A DNA stretch of 64,000 bases, taken from NCBI GenBank assembly GCA_029721435.1, contig CM056576.1:67661876-67725875 (forward strand), given 5' to 3'. This document shows positions 47,346 through 58,104 of the stretch, piece by piece (position 1 is the stretch's first letter; each line of letters opens with the position of its first letter). This stretch comes from Gymnothorax reevesii (lineage: Eukaryota > Chordata > Actinopteri > Anguilliformes > Muraenidae). A model generated the notes under the pieces. It worked only from the letters and a program-made list of their open reading frames with translations, had not been told where the DNA came from and did no database searches. The translations under genes were made by a program, and so were the position numbers.

Positions 47346-49454
47346 GTGCTTGATCAGTTGTGTACCACATTGAGCGATTTACAAGCTCACTTTCAACAAC
47401 ATGCTGATGAACAGAAGACTGGCCTTAAGAACTTGGAGAAAAAGGTTGACGCAATCACCTCCACATCGACTCCTCTTCCTCAATCAAGAGTGGTGCCGAA
47501 TCCATTTTCTGCTGTGCCTTTCTTGCCTGTGTCTACTGCCATCAAAACTGATCATCTTAAGTTGTCTTTTCCAACTTATGGCAGACCACAGGATGATCCT
47601 GACCCAGTTCTGTACCTCTCCAAGTGTGGTGATTTCTTAGCTGTACAACCATTAACTGATGCGGACATTCTCGCCACATTTAGAACAGTCCTACATGGAA
47701 CAGCTCGTGATTGGTGGGAGATTGCAAGAACCCAGGTGACATCTTGGTCGGAGTTTCAGACTGCTTTCCTTTCTGCTTTCTTGTCAGAAGATTATGAAGA
47801 TGAGTTGGCAGACAGGGTGAGAAGCCGAAGACAAGGGGACAAGGAGCCAATTCGTGATTTTTCTTTTTCTTATAGAGCATTATGCAAACGTTGGAATCCC
47901 TCTATGTCGGATATTGACATTGTCAAGCTGATTCTAAAAAATGCTAAGCCACATCTTACCAGTCAACTCAGAGGACGGGTCCATTCCGTTGATGAACTGG
48001 TTAGACTCGGCCACCAACTTGAGAAAGATTTAGAGCAACAAATGCTTTATGAACGTAGAACATGCAATAAACATGAAGCTACATCATCGAAATCCCTCGC
48101 AACGGCTAAATCCCCTGAGAAGCCTTTTGTGATGTGTTGGCGCTGTAAAGGTCTACACCCACCTGGTTCATGTCCTCAGTATCAAAACCCTGCAAACCTT
48201 CCTCACTCATCCTTACAGTCTTCCCAATCCAAAGCTTCCTCCAGACCTCCTAGATCTGGAAACCAAGGGGGTAATATATCAGTGACCTCTGCCTCTGAGA
48301 GTCTGTCTCAGCAACCAGTTGCTTATAAAACCTCTTTGAAGCATGTTCGAGATGACCAGTATCATGATGTATATATACCTCAACAACTTGTGGTCCCCAT
48401 AAGCATTGGTGCTTGGCAAGGGAAAGCCATTATAGATACAGGAGCTAGCTACACCCTTATCCATGAAAGTGTGTGGAGAGATGTGAAACAGCCAGAGGAT
48501 GATTTAAAACCCTGGGTTCAGGGTCCGCTTTACCTGGCTAATGGCGAAACAGAGATGCCATTAGGCTGGGCTGAAATAATGATTGATTTGCATAGTAATA
48601 CCTGTACTTTGCCAGTGGCTGTGCTAGCCCCTAAAGCTTTAGCCTATAGGGTAGTTCTGGGGTTGGACTTTTTGTTTTTTAGTGGTTTGCAGCTTAATGC
48701 CTCTGATCAGCAATATAGTTTCAAGAACAGACCAGAGATCTTCTTTTTCCAGCCACATGAAGATCAAGTATTCAACAATCATATCGCCTCTCCACTGTTC
48801 CTTGGTGATGCGGGGTTGCATCCACTTTCTCTGTTAACAACTGTTCCTCCTCCATGTTTGCTTCCCGTCCCCGCAGCTTTGACTCCGCAAGACTATATTG
48901 ATCTGGCAGTAAGGAGCTGTGACCTGCCGGAGGGGGAAAAACCACGCCTCAGACTAATTTTGGAAAGTCAACCAGAGCTCTGTTCATTAAAACCAGGAAA
49001 AACCCATATCCTGCGTCACCATATTTACACCAGTGCTGAGGTGCCTATTAAACAAAAGCCATACCGTCTATCCGCAATGAAACAGGCGGTAGTGGAGCAG
49101 CAGCTGAAGGACATGCTGGCCGAGGGCATTGTCGAGCCATCTTATTCCAGTTGGGCCTCTCCAGTTGTTCTCGTACAAAAAAAAGATGGTGGTTTTAGAT
49201 TTTGTGTAGATTACAGGAAAGTCAATGCTGTAACTGAGACCGATGCCTATCCTTTACCAAACATTTCTGAGCTGTTGGAGTCGCTTGCTGGCACATCTGT
49301 CTATTCTACCCTGGATCTTAACAGTGGATACTGGCAAGTACCAATGGATGACTCAAGTAAAGCCAAAACTGCTTTTATTACACACGTTGGCATATTCCAT
49401 TTCAAGGTGATGCCCTTTGGCCTCAAGAATGCCCCAGCAACATTTCAGCGCTAA
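47346..49454 (+). CDS. gag-pol: gypsy Gag-protease-RT polyprotein (partial)
   Basis: 702 codons. Residues ~75-240: retrotransposon Gag capsid region (FPTYGRPQDDPDPVLYLSKC, ARDWWEIA, FSYRALCKRWNP). A zinc-knuckle-like CWRCKGLHPPGSC is at ~264-276 (48136-48174; CX2CX3HX4C). Aspartic protease active site IIDTGASYTLI at ~48430. RT starts about residue 560 (KQKPYRLSAMK, GIVEPSYSSWASPVVLVQKK, FCVDYRKVNAVT, YSTLDLNSGYWQV, MPFGLKNAPATFQR). The frame ends at TAA 49452-49454, before the YxDD motif, because of a one-base frame change. The start is the first ATG after the TAA at 47298; the real frame began upstream in gag. Confidence 0.92.
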   Translation: MLDQLCTTLSDLQAHFQQHADEQKTGLKNLEKKVDAITSTSTPLPQSRVVPNPFSAVPFLPVSTAIKTDHLKLSFPTYGRPQDDPDPVLYLSKCGDFLAVQPLTDADILATFRTVLHGTARDWWEIARTQVTSWSEFQTAFLSAFLSEDYEDELADRVRSRRQGDKEPIRDFSFSYRALCKRWNPSMSDIDIVKLILKNAKPHLTSQLRGRVHSVDELVRLGHQLEKDLEQQMLYERRTCNKHEATSSKSLATAKSPEKPFVMCWRCKGLHPPGSCPQYQNPANLPHSSLQSSQSKASSRPPRSGNQGGNISVTSASESLSQQPVAYKTSLKHVRDDQYHDVYIPQQLVVPISIGAWQGKAIIDTGASYTLIHESVWRDVKQPEDDLKPWVQGPLYLANGETEMPLGWAEIMIDLHSNTCTLPVAVLAPKALAYRVVLGLDFLFFSGLQLNASDQQYSFKNRPEIFFFQPHEDQVFNNHIASPLFLGDAGLHPLSLLTTVPPPCLLPVPAALTPQDYIDLAVRSCDLPEGEKPRLRLILESQPELCSLKPGKTHILRHHIYTSAEVPIKQKPYRLSAMKQAVVEQQLKDMLAEGIVEPSYSSWASPVVLVQKKDGGFRFCVDYRKVNAVTETDAYPLPNISELLESLAGTSVYSTLDLNSGYWQVPMDDSSKAKTAFITHVGIFHFKVMPFGLKNAPATFQR

Positions 49455-51682
49455 TGGAATTCACTCTGGCTGATCTTGGAGGGAAAATCTGCTTGGTCTA
49501 TCTGGATGATGTCATTGTGTACTCACCCACAGTTGAGAGACACTTCCAAGATCTCCAGGTGGTCCTAAACCGACTTGGAGCTGCAGGGTTGACATTAAAC
49601 CTCAAAAAGTGTAGGTTCTGTCTGAAGCAGATCACATATCTGGGCCATGTAATTTCCTCTGAAGGGATTGCGGCAGACCCTGGCAAAATCGAAGCCATTA
49701 AAGCCTACCCAACACCTACAAATGTCAAAGAGGTACAGCGCTTCTTGGGGTTAGCCGGGTGGTATCATCGGTTTGTGCCTGGTTTCTCGCAAGTGGCTGA
49801 ACCCATCAATGCCCTAAAGAGAAAAGGTCGAGTGTTTAAGTGGAGCGATGAATGTAAAAGAGCTTTCGAAACCCTGAAATGTCATCTGGTATCCCCACCT
49901 ATTCTGGGACATCCTGATCTGAATTACCCTTTTATTGTATACACCGACGCGAGTGATGTAGGTCTTGGTGCAGTTCTGGCACAAAAGAAGGGCACCGCTC
50001 ATGAGGAAAATATTGCCTATGCTAGTCGGGTTCTGAGCCCCGCAGAGCGCAATTACACCACAACCGAGAAGGAATGTCTGGCTGTCATCTGGGCCCTCGA
50101 GAAGTGGCAACATTATTTGGAGCCAAAGTTATTTACTGTTGTGACCGACCATGCCTCTCTGCTGTGGGTCATGAATACGACAAAAACCTCCAGTCGCCTT
50201 ATTAGGTGGGCACTGCGACTTCAAAAGTTTGATTTTGTCATTGAGTATAGAAAAGGTAAACTTAATACAGCGCCAGATGCTCTTTCAAGAAGCCCACTTG
50301 ACTCTACCTGCATGCTGTTGTCCAATCAGAAAGAGTCTGAGGAACTGCCAGTTTCAACAGCTACCATCTGGGAAGAGCAACAAAAAGACCCTAAAATCCA
50401 GGAAATCATTAGAGGGCTGGCTGAAGGTGATAAGACCACTGAAGCAAAGTTTGCGATTGTCGGAGATTTGGTGTATAAGAAGACCTGCATCTCAGAAGAT
50501 AAGACACATTATCGTCTTCTTGTTCCTACCCCTCTGGTCCAATCAGTCCTGCAGGCTTACCATGAGTCCCCACTGTGTGGCCATCAAGGCATTTTTAAAA
50601 CGTACAAACGCCTCCATGACGTGGTTTTCTGGCCCAAAATGTGGGACGACGTCAAAGCCTTCATCAAGATCTGTTCCAAGTACCAAATCTGTAAAGGCGA
50701 GAACAGAAAAGCATGTGGGAAACTTCAACAAACTGTGACGAACCGGCCAAATGAGATGGTTGGTGTAGACTTCATGGGCCCTTTCCCACAAAGCTCAGAC
50801 AAGAATGAGTACCTGCTCGTGTTTGTAGATTATTACACTCGATGGGTCGAGTTATTTCCTGTTCGCTCAGCCTCAGCTCAAGTGGTTTCACGCATTTTCA
50901 GGAAAGAATTTCTCACCCGCTGGGGTGTACCAGACTACATTCTGTCAGACAGGGGGTCACAGTTTGTATCTTCTTTCATCCGAGATCTCTGTGAAAAATG
51001 GTCAGTAGGACAGAAATTTACAACAGCATATCATCCCCAAACCAACATGACCGAGAGAGTTAATCGCAATCTCAAATATATGATCACTTCTTACATTGAG
51101 GATAACCACTGCAAATGGGATCAGTTCTTACCAGAGTTTCGTTTTGCACTAAACTCTGCTGCACATGAAACCACTGGATTATCCCCTGCTGAATTACACT
51201 TGGGCAGAAAACTTAGAAGTCCAATGGACAAACTTCTCCATAATCGGGATCTCTCTCCAGACCTTCCTCACTATGAAGTGGTAAAAAAGTTGAATGAGCT
51301 GCAAACCAAAGCCAGAGAAAGTAGCAGGAAAGCTAAAAATAGACAACTGCGAAACTACAATAAAAGCAAAAGGGAAGTGACTTACCAGCCAAAGGATCGC
51401 GTGTGGGTCCGAAGTCACCCTCGGTCACAGGCAGCTAAAAAATTTTCCGCAAAGCTGGCTCCCAAATGGAAGGGTCCCTACCGTGTCATTAAACAGATGG
51501 GCCCTGTGAATGTCCAGGTGGTGAAAGAAGACAGCGGGGAGGATCTATGTACTGTGCATGTCAGCAATGTTAAGCCCTGTTTTCCGTCAGCTGCAGAAAT
51601 TGATGTCCAACAAAGACAAACTGTATTTGATATTCTTTTAGAAGATTCAGATGAGGAGGACTTTCTCGGATTTTCTGCTTAG
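49454..51682 (+). CDS. pol: gypsy RT C-terminus, RNase H and integrase
   Basis: 742 codons, overlapping the previous frame by one base. Order: RT catalytic CLVYLDDVIVYS (~49490), thumb (FLGLAGWYHRFVPGFS), RNase H (FIVYTDASDVGLGAVLAQ; TTTEKECLAVIWALEKW; VTDHASLLWV), integrase zinc-binding (H-H near 50570, C-C in CSKYQIC), catalytic core Asp in VGVDFMGPF, Asp in LSDRGSQFVSS and Glu in TNMTERVNR with 34 residues between the last two, then a GPY/F-type WKGPYRVIKQMG tail. The frame is otherwise undamaged. Its ATG is internal to RT and not a natural start. Confidence 0.93.
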   Translation: MEFTLADLGGKICLVYLDDVIVYSPTVERHFQDLQVVLNRLGAAGLTLNLKKCRFCLKQITYLGHVISSEGIAADPGKIEAIKAYPTPTNVKEVQRFLGLAGWYHRFVPGFSQVAEPINALKRKGRVFKWSDECKRAFETLKCHLVSPPILGHPDLNYPFIVYTDASDVGLGAVLAQKKGTAHEENIAYASRVLSPAERNYTTTEKECLAVIWALEKWQHYLEPKLFTVVTDHASLLWVMNTTKTSSRLIRWALRLQKFDFVIEYRKGKLNTAPDALSRSPLDSTCMLLSNQKESEELPVSTATIWEEQQKDPKIQEIIRGLAEGDKTTEAKFAIVGDLVYKKTCISEDKTHYRLLVPTPLVQSVLQAYHESPLCGHQGIFKTYKRLHDVVFWPKMWDDVKAFIKICSKYQICKGENRKACGKLQQTVTNRPNEMVGVDFMGPFPQSSDKNEYLLVFVDYYTRWVELFPVRSASAQVVSRIFRKEFLTRWGVPDYILSDRGSQFVSSFIRDLCEKWSVGQKFTTAYHPQTNMTERVNRNLKYMITSYIEDNHCKWDQFLPEFRFALNSAAHETTGLSPAELHLGRKLRSPMDKLLHNRDLSPDLPHYEVVKKLNELQTKARESSRKAKNRQLRNYNKSKREVTYQPKDRVWVRSHPRSQAAKKFSAKLAPKWKGPYRVIKQMGPVNVQVVKEDSGEDLCTVHVSNVKPCFPSAAEIDVQQRQTVFDILLEDSDEEDFLGFSA

Positions 51683-51744
51683 TCTCTCTGTAATCAACCA
51701 AGGAAGGGTTGCTTTATTATTATTATTATCATTTTTTTTCTTTC

Positions 51745-51758
51745 ATGGGGGGGGAGAG
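51745..51758 (+). promoter_or_regulatory. polypurine tract
   Basis: ATGGGGGGGGAGAG directly precedes the 3' LTR, the expected plus-strand primer position. Confidence 0.85.
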
Positions 51759-53014
51759 TGTAGCGTCCATACCAGTCCAGCTACATAATTACTATAAAAA
51801 AACTATATATATTTCCATCATTGTGTTTTGACGTTTTTTCTTTCCTCTTTATAAAAAATGATTTCAATCAGAATAATAAAAAATAATGAAATTTATTATG
51901 GAAATGGGGTTGGCGTAAACCTATAAGTAGATGGCAGGTATGGAAAGGGGGCGTCTCTGTCTTACGGGAAATGCGTAGTGCGAGATGTGAGAGGGGAGCG
52001 AATGAGTTGCGTGGCGCGAAAATTCAAAAAAACAGTATACCTGACGGAAAAAAAAAACTGGGAGTTAATAGAAAAAAAAAAAAAAATAATAGTAACATAA
52101 TACTACCATGAGGAATATCAGGTGAAGACAACAGAAAAACCTCTGATCTACTGGAATCAGTTGGGGAAAGATTTTTTTTTTCAACGCCTGAAAGATTCCA
52201 ATATTTGCCACCAAAAGAAGGAATACTTCTGCCTTGGGGATACGGACCGGTCGGCTACACTCTTCACAGTGGAGAAATTTAAGTATATTTTTCCCCCAGA
52301 CTGAATGAATGAGGACTGCGATAAGGTCTGTACAAGTCAAGAATCGATTTCAATCGAGCCTTTCGCACTTGCTTCCCTACTCCATACATCCCCGAAATAT
52401 TTGCGTCAGCACCTAGGTTAAATGTAAATTTAAAATATTTCTTAAATGCTCTTCCCCCGCCTTAATTCGTTATATTTCGTTTCATTATTTTATTTTCTTC
52501 TCATTGCATTCTTGACTATGGATGTGTAAGCATCGGGGGGGTGTTAATCGATTTGTTTTTGTTTAATCGCCGTGACATCAGTGTTTGGCCGACATTGTCG
52601 CGTCTTTATGTTTGAACTTGAGACCAGAAAAAAAAATTAGGAAGGTACCTTGAATTTGCGATTTGCATTAAGATTTGTGTTTTGTGTTCTTGTTATCGGT
52701 CCTTGCATTCCGCTGATACAAAAAAAACACGCAGTTTAAATGTATACTTTTTTTTGTCTTTGTTTTTTTCTATTATTTTTTTATTTTTGAACGCATTCTG
52801 TGTTGTTGTCGTTGCTAAATTGATGCTTCTTCCTCAAAAAATATATGGATTTATGCCAAATGAAAAAAAAACAAAGTGATTGCTTGTTTGCTGGATTCTA
52901 TACTTATTCCTGCTGTGGCGTGGATAACGGAATTCTTTAGTTGGCAGTTGACGGCTGCCTGGCGCCCGAACAATATATATTTTTTATGAGTCTCCTCGTT
53001 CTATCTGCGCTACA
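51759..53014 (+). repeat. 3' LTR of the Ty3/gypsy element
   Basis: 1256 bp, TG...CA. Relative to the 5' LTR I see an added G after CCTGACG, one extra A in the long A run, and five transitions (CAGTC/TGGGG, AATGC/TATAC, TCTTC/TGTTT, CCCGA/GCAAT positions, CGTTT/CTATC). Confidence 0.95.
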
Positions 53015-53665
53015 AAAGTCCACAATCCAAAAATCAGAATCCCACGGACGTAATCCAAGTTGTAACCAGGGCAACAAACACAAAACTCGTGGTCGGGCAA
53101 AAAAGTTGTATACACAGATGCAAACAAATCAAAGTCAGAGCGAAAATCAAAATCAGGAACGGTCCAGTCAGAAGAGAATCACATAGAGTACAAGGCATAT
53201 ACGATCGTAGCACAGGCAAACCAAGGGAAACGTTCTGACAAAGGCTGGCTGTGAAATGACGGCTTAAATTGGCAAACGGGAAGTCACATGCTACAATAGG
53301 TAACAGGTGAGCTGGATCAGTCTAATTACAAAGGAATGAACAAGAGGAAGTTTCTGACGACATGAAATTGACAAAAGCCAAAACGCGGACAGAGATCACA
53401 AAGACAACCTATTGACAGACATATGGCTCCGGTTAGGGGGTTCTAATGTGCACAGATAAGGAGGCAGAACAGTGTTTAACAAGTGCGGAGGATCCACTGA
53501 AACGCAGCAAAGTAGATTGAGTAAAGACAAGGGGTGGAGACTAGAATAGGGTGAATGCTGAGAGCTCGTTAGTCAATTAGTAGAGTGCAGCTATACAATC
53601 CCTAGTGCTTGTTAGTAAGTTAGTACTATAAACAATGTTAGTCTGGGTTAGTAACTTTAACTAAA
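53015..53665 (-). repeat. LTR-like repeat, - copy, larger part
   Basis: Reverse complement matches 38440-39160: CCTATTGTAGCATGTGACTT, CAGCTCACCTGTT, ATCTC/GAGCTC words, and the TTAGTACTATAAACAATG block at 53620-53640. The gypsy element landed inside it, separating it from 44195-44311. Confidence 0.65.
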
Positions 53666-53678
53666 ATCTGACCCCTCC

Positions 53679-54257
53679 TGTGAAAACCCGGCTAAAGTCG
53701 CCAGATCTAATTTTGAGATAAAGGCCGTCAAGTAGTCCCTATGATAAAAAATGTCAAAAATATGAGATGTGAGTTTATTGGTGTGTAATGCGAATAGAAG
53801 CCACTAGATGGCAGTATTGACCTTTCCTATGTTAAGCCCTGACAGGCGCTAGGTTTGGGCATGTCTGGGACAAGTCCCAGAGAATTAAAAAAAAGAGGTC
53901 TAAATGTGGGAGGGGTGTGCAAAACAGTATATAAGGAGGAAAATTGAGGGAGTGGAGTAGTAGGAGAAATTGCAAGGAGAAGGATATATTTGACCAGACC
54001 TGTCACTCTTTTCAAGACCTGTGAAGCTTTTTGTGGATTTTTTCCTGTGTTTGAGCATTTTCCTCACCCGGAACATCACCAAGCAACCCAACCAAAGGGA
54101 CTGTAAATATTTTTTTTCTTGTATATATCAATCTTGGTCAGTAGAATAGATAGTAGATTAGTTAAAAGTGTTTGTTTAATTAAATGTGTTGAAGTATTAA
54201 AATTGTGTCTGTCATCCCTTGCTGTCGTAAATGTAAGAACAAATTGGGGTCGTAACA
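53679..54257 (+). repeat. solo LTR candidate
   Basis: Begins TGTGAAAACCCGG and ends GGGGTCGTAACA (TG...CA), with a TATA box AGTATATAAGGAGG at 53928 and a T/A-rich region with GTATTAAAATTG near the end. No flanking duplication seen, so boundaries are tentative. Confidence 0.4.
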
Positions 54258-54826
54258 GGTGCAAATGATGGGTTACATATTGGGTTTCAAAATATAGTGT
54301 TAAACTCATTTCTAACACCATACATATTAAAATTAATGAATCTATTGACCCTACGTTTACGTTTTCTTAATGGAGAAATGCCGGAAGTTGGTTTCCTCAA
54401 GTCTCGTTTCAATTGGCTTTAGTTTACCTTTAGCAGATAAAGACTTGATAGTTTGGTTGTCATTTGGTTTAAGAAGTTCTTTTCAACCGATGAAAAGGTC
54501 GGTGTAGACAGACCTTTGAAAATTTTTTAGAAATCAATCAAAGTTGTCATACCTAAAATGAGCATGTACATGCATAAAACACTCAGAAAGGGTTAACTCA
54601 AAATTACACAGTAAAATCACTCCAGATGTACCCTAATGTACATAATAACATGTTCTATGATGATATGCTGTCAACTTGGACAGACCTTTGCTAATTTCTC
54701 ATGAATCGTCAATCAAAGTAGACAGAACCGAAATAGCGATTTACATGCCTTACATATTCACAAAGGGTTAATTCAAAGATTGCTCTGTAAAATGTCTCCA
54801 CACTTACCATTTTGGTAGATAATATA

Positions 54827-56331
54827 CTCGGCAACAAAAGTTTCTGTGACACCAATATTGTTAATTATTTTTCATAACGCAATTATGAAATTGTCATACA
54901 TGGTGATATCAGACTGAAACAGTACACGTAAACACAACATTGAAATGGAAATCATGAAAATGCGAGAAAATGACTTTGCACGTGAAAATGTGCTTAAATC
55001 ATGCTTGTGGATGGCAATAAAAGAGGAGAATTTTTGGAATGTTCACATTGTGCCTGATGAACGACGGAAGCATCACTTATCGAAAACACAGCCATTTCGG
55101 ATCAGGAACTCTACCCTCTAAATGCCAAGACTGTCTGAAAATGATCGGTGGAGGGCCATTGGGATGATTGAATCCGGAACCTCGCAGAGGGAAGTTGCTC
55201 ATCGCCTGAATGTCCACCGAAACACCATTTGGAACTTATGGCAGCGTCATCAGCAGACAAGACATGTCAGAGACCGTCCTCGCAGCGGCCGTCCACGAGT
55301 AACCACTCCCAGACAGGACAACTGGATTCGAACAACCCATCTCCGAAATCGATTCCAACCTGCAACCATAACTGCAAGAACGATACCTGGTTTGAGGCGA
55401 CTATCTGCACAGACAATCCGTCGCCGTCTCCGTCATTTTGGCATTGTCCCACGTCGGCCAGCAAGACGTCCAATACTCACAGTACAACACCGACGACTGC
55501 GTCTACAGTGGGCACAACAACATCGACGGTGGATCCAACGTCAGTGGGATCTTGAACTCTTCACTGATGAATCAAGATTCATGCTTAACCGATGTGATGG
55601 TCGTTTACTTGTATACCGTCGACGTGGAGAACGTTATGCCAACAACTGAGTTCAGGAATTTGATCGTTTTGGAGGTGGTAGTGTCATGACTTGGGGAGGG
55701 ATCACGGCTAGAAACAGAACAGATTTGCTTGTTATTGATGGAAATCTGACAGGTCAAAGATATCGCGATGAAGTGCTACGGCCATTGGTGGTACCGTTTT
55801 TGATGCAACATGGTCCCGGAATAACGCTGCAACATGATAACGCCAGACCACACGTTGCAAGGATTGTACAGCAGTATCTGATGCAACAACATGTCAATGT
55901 CCTGCCATGGCCAGCCAGATCCCCAGACATGTCCCCAATCGAGCATCTTTGGGACGAAATGGATCGACGTTTGCGGTGGTTGGATAACCCGCCAGCTACA
56001 CTCCAGGAATTGCGACAACGTCTACGTCAGATTTGGAATGACATCCCACAGCAATTTCTGGCACATCTGATTCGGTCCATGCACCGGAGATGCGTTGCTT
56101 GCATCATGGCACGAGGAAGTCACCCCCGGTATTGAAGTGTGAAGGTCACAATTGGTTAGACGTCAGACAAGTGCTTCATGACGCATGAAAATGACATTTT
56201 TCGTTTGGGTGACGTTGGCACTGAAAAGTCAGTGTTTCTCCTGTTAAATAAACATATTGATTGCATTGAGATCTTTGCGTGTCATTTATAACATACACAT
56301 AAATGGTGTCACAGAAACTTTTGTTGCTGAG
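54827..56331 (+). mobile_element. Tc1-like transposon, nearly intact
   Basis: Inverted ends CTCGGCAACAAAAGTTTCTG / CAGAAACTTTTGTTGCTGAG with TA on both sides (54825-54826, 56332-56333). 1505 bp, within the usual Tc1 size. One transposase frame with a single internal stop. Sits inside the ~176-bp array. Confidence 0.95.
55122..56135 (+). pseudogene. Tc1 transposase with one premature stop
   Basis: 337 codons in one frame, broken only by TGA at 55647-55649 (codon 176). N-terminal helix-turn-helix (residues ~5-43, SENDRWRAIGMIESGTSQRE), GRPR linker at 56-59, second HTH ~88-115. Catalytic triad complete: Asp149 (FTDESRF), Asp239 (LQHDNARPH), Glu274 (SPIEHLWDE), with 34 residues between the last two (DD34E). 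Stop at 56133-56135. The start ATG at 55122 follows a 295-bp 5' region with the inverted repeat. Inactive unless the TGA is read through or is a sequencing error. Confidence 0.93.
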
Positions 56332-56960
56332 TATAGCTTGTTCTATGACAATATGGTCTCAGTTTGGACAGATCTCTTATTTTTATTAACTGTTGATCAA
56401 ACTTTACATACCTAAAATGAGCATGTACATGCATTAAACACTCAGAAAAGGTTAACTTAAAAACTGCACGGTAAAATCACTCCAGACATACCCCTAATGT
56501 AGATAATAACATGTTCTATGATAATATGCTGTCAGTTTACATGGATCTTTGATATTTTTTCATAAATTGCCAATCAAAGTTGACATGCCCTAAAATAGGC
56601 ATTTGCATGAATTACACACTCACAAAGGTTGACTCAAAAATGCTAAGTACACAGTTACTCCACATTCACCGTTTTGATGGATAATGCCTTGATCTATGAT
56701 AATATCATGTCAGTTTAGACAGACTTTTGAAAATGTTTCATGAACTGTCAAGTCAAATTTGACATGAGTGAATGAGATATTTATAGAAATGTACAAAAGT
56801 ATCATGAAAAACAACACCGTAAAATTTCGGGTTTACCCTGTGGAAATTCATACCTTGTTCAGTTGGCTAAATATTGTGTCAATTTGGAGAGAACTTTGAT
56901 AAATTTTGATAAACTATCAATCAAGTTAGACATTAACAAAATAATCACAATAATAGTTCA

Positions 56961-57953
56961 ATTGAATAATTAAAGTTAATGAGGAATTTAGACGGGAAGG
57001 ACAGTTTAATTTACGGAGCATCTCTTGAATGCGCTCATTCTTTAAATTCTATTGAGTCGTGACATCCCAGTTTTGTCTGGTACTGCAATTTTATGAATAT
57101 ACGCGCACTTTAAATTTTTGCCGCTGATGGCTTGACCAAGAATCACGGAAGCGCGGATAGCTTGACCGCAGTACTTTGAATGTAATCTGTCATGCGAAAA
57201 ATTTCATTTCGCGTCCGGTGCGAAAACTGCTTTATCCATAGGAGACACTTCTCTCGGTTATGATGTGGCTTTGGAAAGGGTATAAAATACACCCCATCAC
57301 CTAGCCTCTCGGTATACCTCGTATCGGAATTAAATTTACCCCAAGCACAGCGTTTTTATATGAAATATAAATATGAAACAATTTAAAACCACATAAAAGC
57401 GAATGATTCAGAGTTTTCGTAATGCATTTCTACGGATGTTCAGGCTCAGAATGTCTGTATATAAGAGGAGAGAATACACACTGTGATTGGCTTATCACAT
57501 TTTAGGGCGGGGCTTAGTCATAGGTCAATTGTAAACAGAATGTGATAAGAAAATGGTCGGACAAATTGGGATTATGTGAATGAATCTTGACCTGCCCAAT
57601 ATTAATGCCGAAGCTTCAAGGAGAATTCCGGTGTGAAATTGACTTGGGGTGCATTGAAACATGATAACGAGTAGTAACTTTTGTCGAATACCCCACCTCC
57701 TTACGCACACAACATTTCGAAATACATGGCTTTTTAGCTGAAGCTCCCAACAGGCTTACAAAGGTAGTGAATGGGGAATAGCGTTGCCATGCGAAAGAAA
57801 TCGCTATTTTCTCATCATTAACAAGGCTCAAAGTAGGTCCACACTTCATTGGTAGAATTCTGAGGGCCCTTACATTTAAAACGAGGCACTGAGAACTTTG
57901 AAAATGCGCAGGTAGTTTATTTAAAAAGACTTTTATGCAAACAGTACCTTGAG
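56961..57953. other. unassigned; contains a TAA-element end
   Basis: 57185-57236 (GCGAAAAATTTCATTTCGCGTC then GGTGCGAAAACTGCTTTA) matches the right inverted repeat of the element at 6955-7797, without a visible partner end. The rest shows no recognised gene; the 141-codon minus frame at 57616-58041 has no known motif. Confidence 0.5.
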
Positions 57954-58104
57954 GTAGTTTCCAGTCGCCTGTATCTTGAAAGTCACGATAAGTCGATTGA
58001 CGAGCACTAACAAATCGGAAGGATAGGGGAGCAGATTGCAATCTATTCGTTCATGCTCGTCAATTGAATTATCGTGACTTGCAAGATGGAGGCAACTGGA
58101 AACT
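57954..58104. repeat. inverted repeat with ~50-bp arms
   Basis: GTAGTTTCCAGTCGCCTGTA...GTCACGATAAGTCGATTGAC GAGCA is inverted in TGCTCGTCAATTGAATTATC GTGACTTGCAAGATGGAGGCAACTGGAAACTA with few mismatches, spaced by about 45 bp. Could fold as a hairpin or be a compact MITE. Confidence 0.8.

Larger units (their letters stand above)
44316..53014 (+). mobile_element. Ty3/gypsy LTR retrotransposon
   Basis: Two nearly identical LTRs (44316-45569, 51759-53014), tRNA-Lys primer site, gag-pro-RT-RNase H-integrase order, polypurine tract and a 4-bp duplication AAAG (44312-44315, 53015-53018). RT before integrase is the Ty3/gypsy order. No env frame and no chromodomain seen. LTRs differ by about five transitions and two one-base indels in 1254 bp, so insertion is recent, yet coding is broken by a MITE (46272-47027), a TAA at 47298-47300 and a frame change at about 49451. 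Confidence 0.95.
54490..56960. repeat. ~176-bp degenerate tandem array, split by Tc1
   Basis: A TGTCA.TTTGGACAGA.CTTTGA-type landmark recurs near 54497, 54672, 56353, 56530, 56708 and 56878; steps are 170-178 bp, and 54672 to 56353 equals one step once the 1507-bp Tc1 insertion is removed. Other shared words are AAAATGAGCATGTACATGCA, TAATAACATGTTCTATGAT and ACTCACAAAGG. Units differ considerably. Confidence 0.85.

Noticed and set aside
50229..50738. 169-codon frame within gypsy pol
   Set aside because: A shadow in another frame of the RNase H-integrase coding region.
57616..58041. 141-codon minus-strand open frame
   Set aside because: Overlaps the inverted repeat at 57954-58104 and has no recognisable motif; kept only as an unassigned frame.
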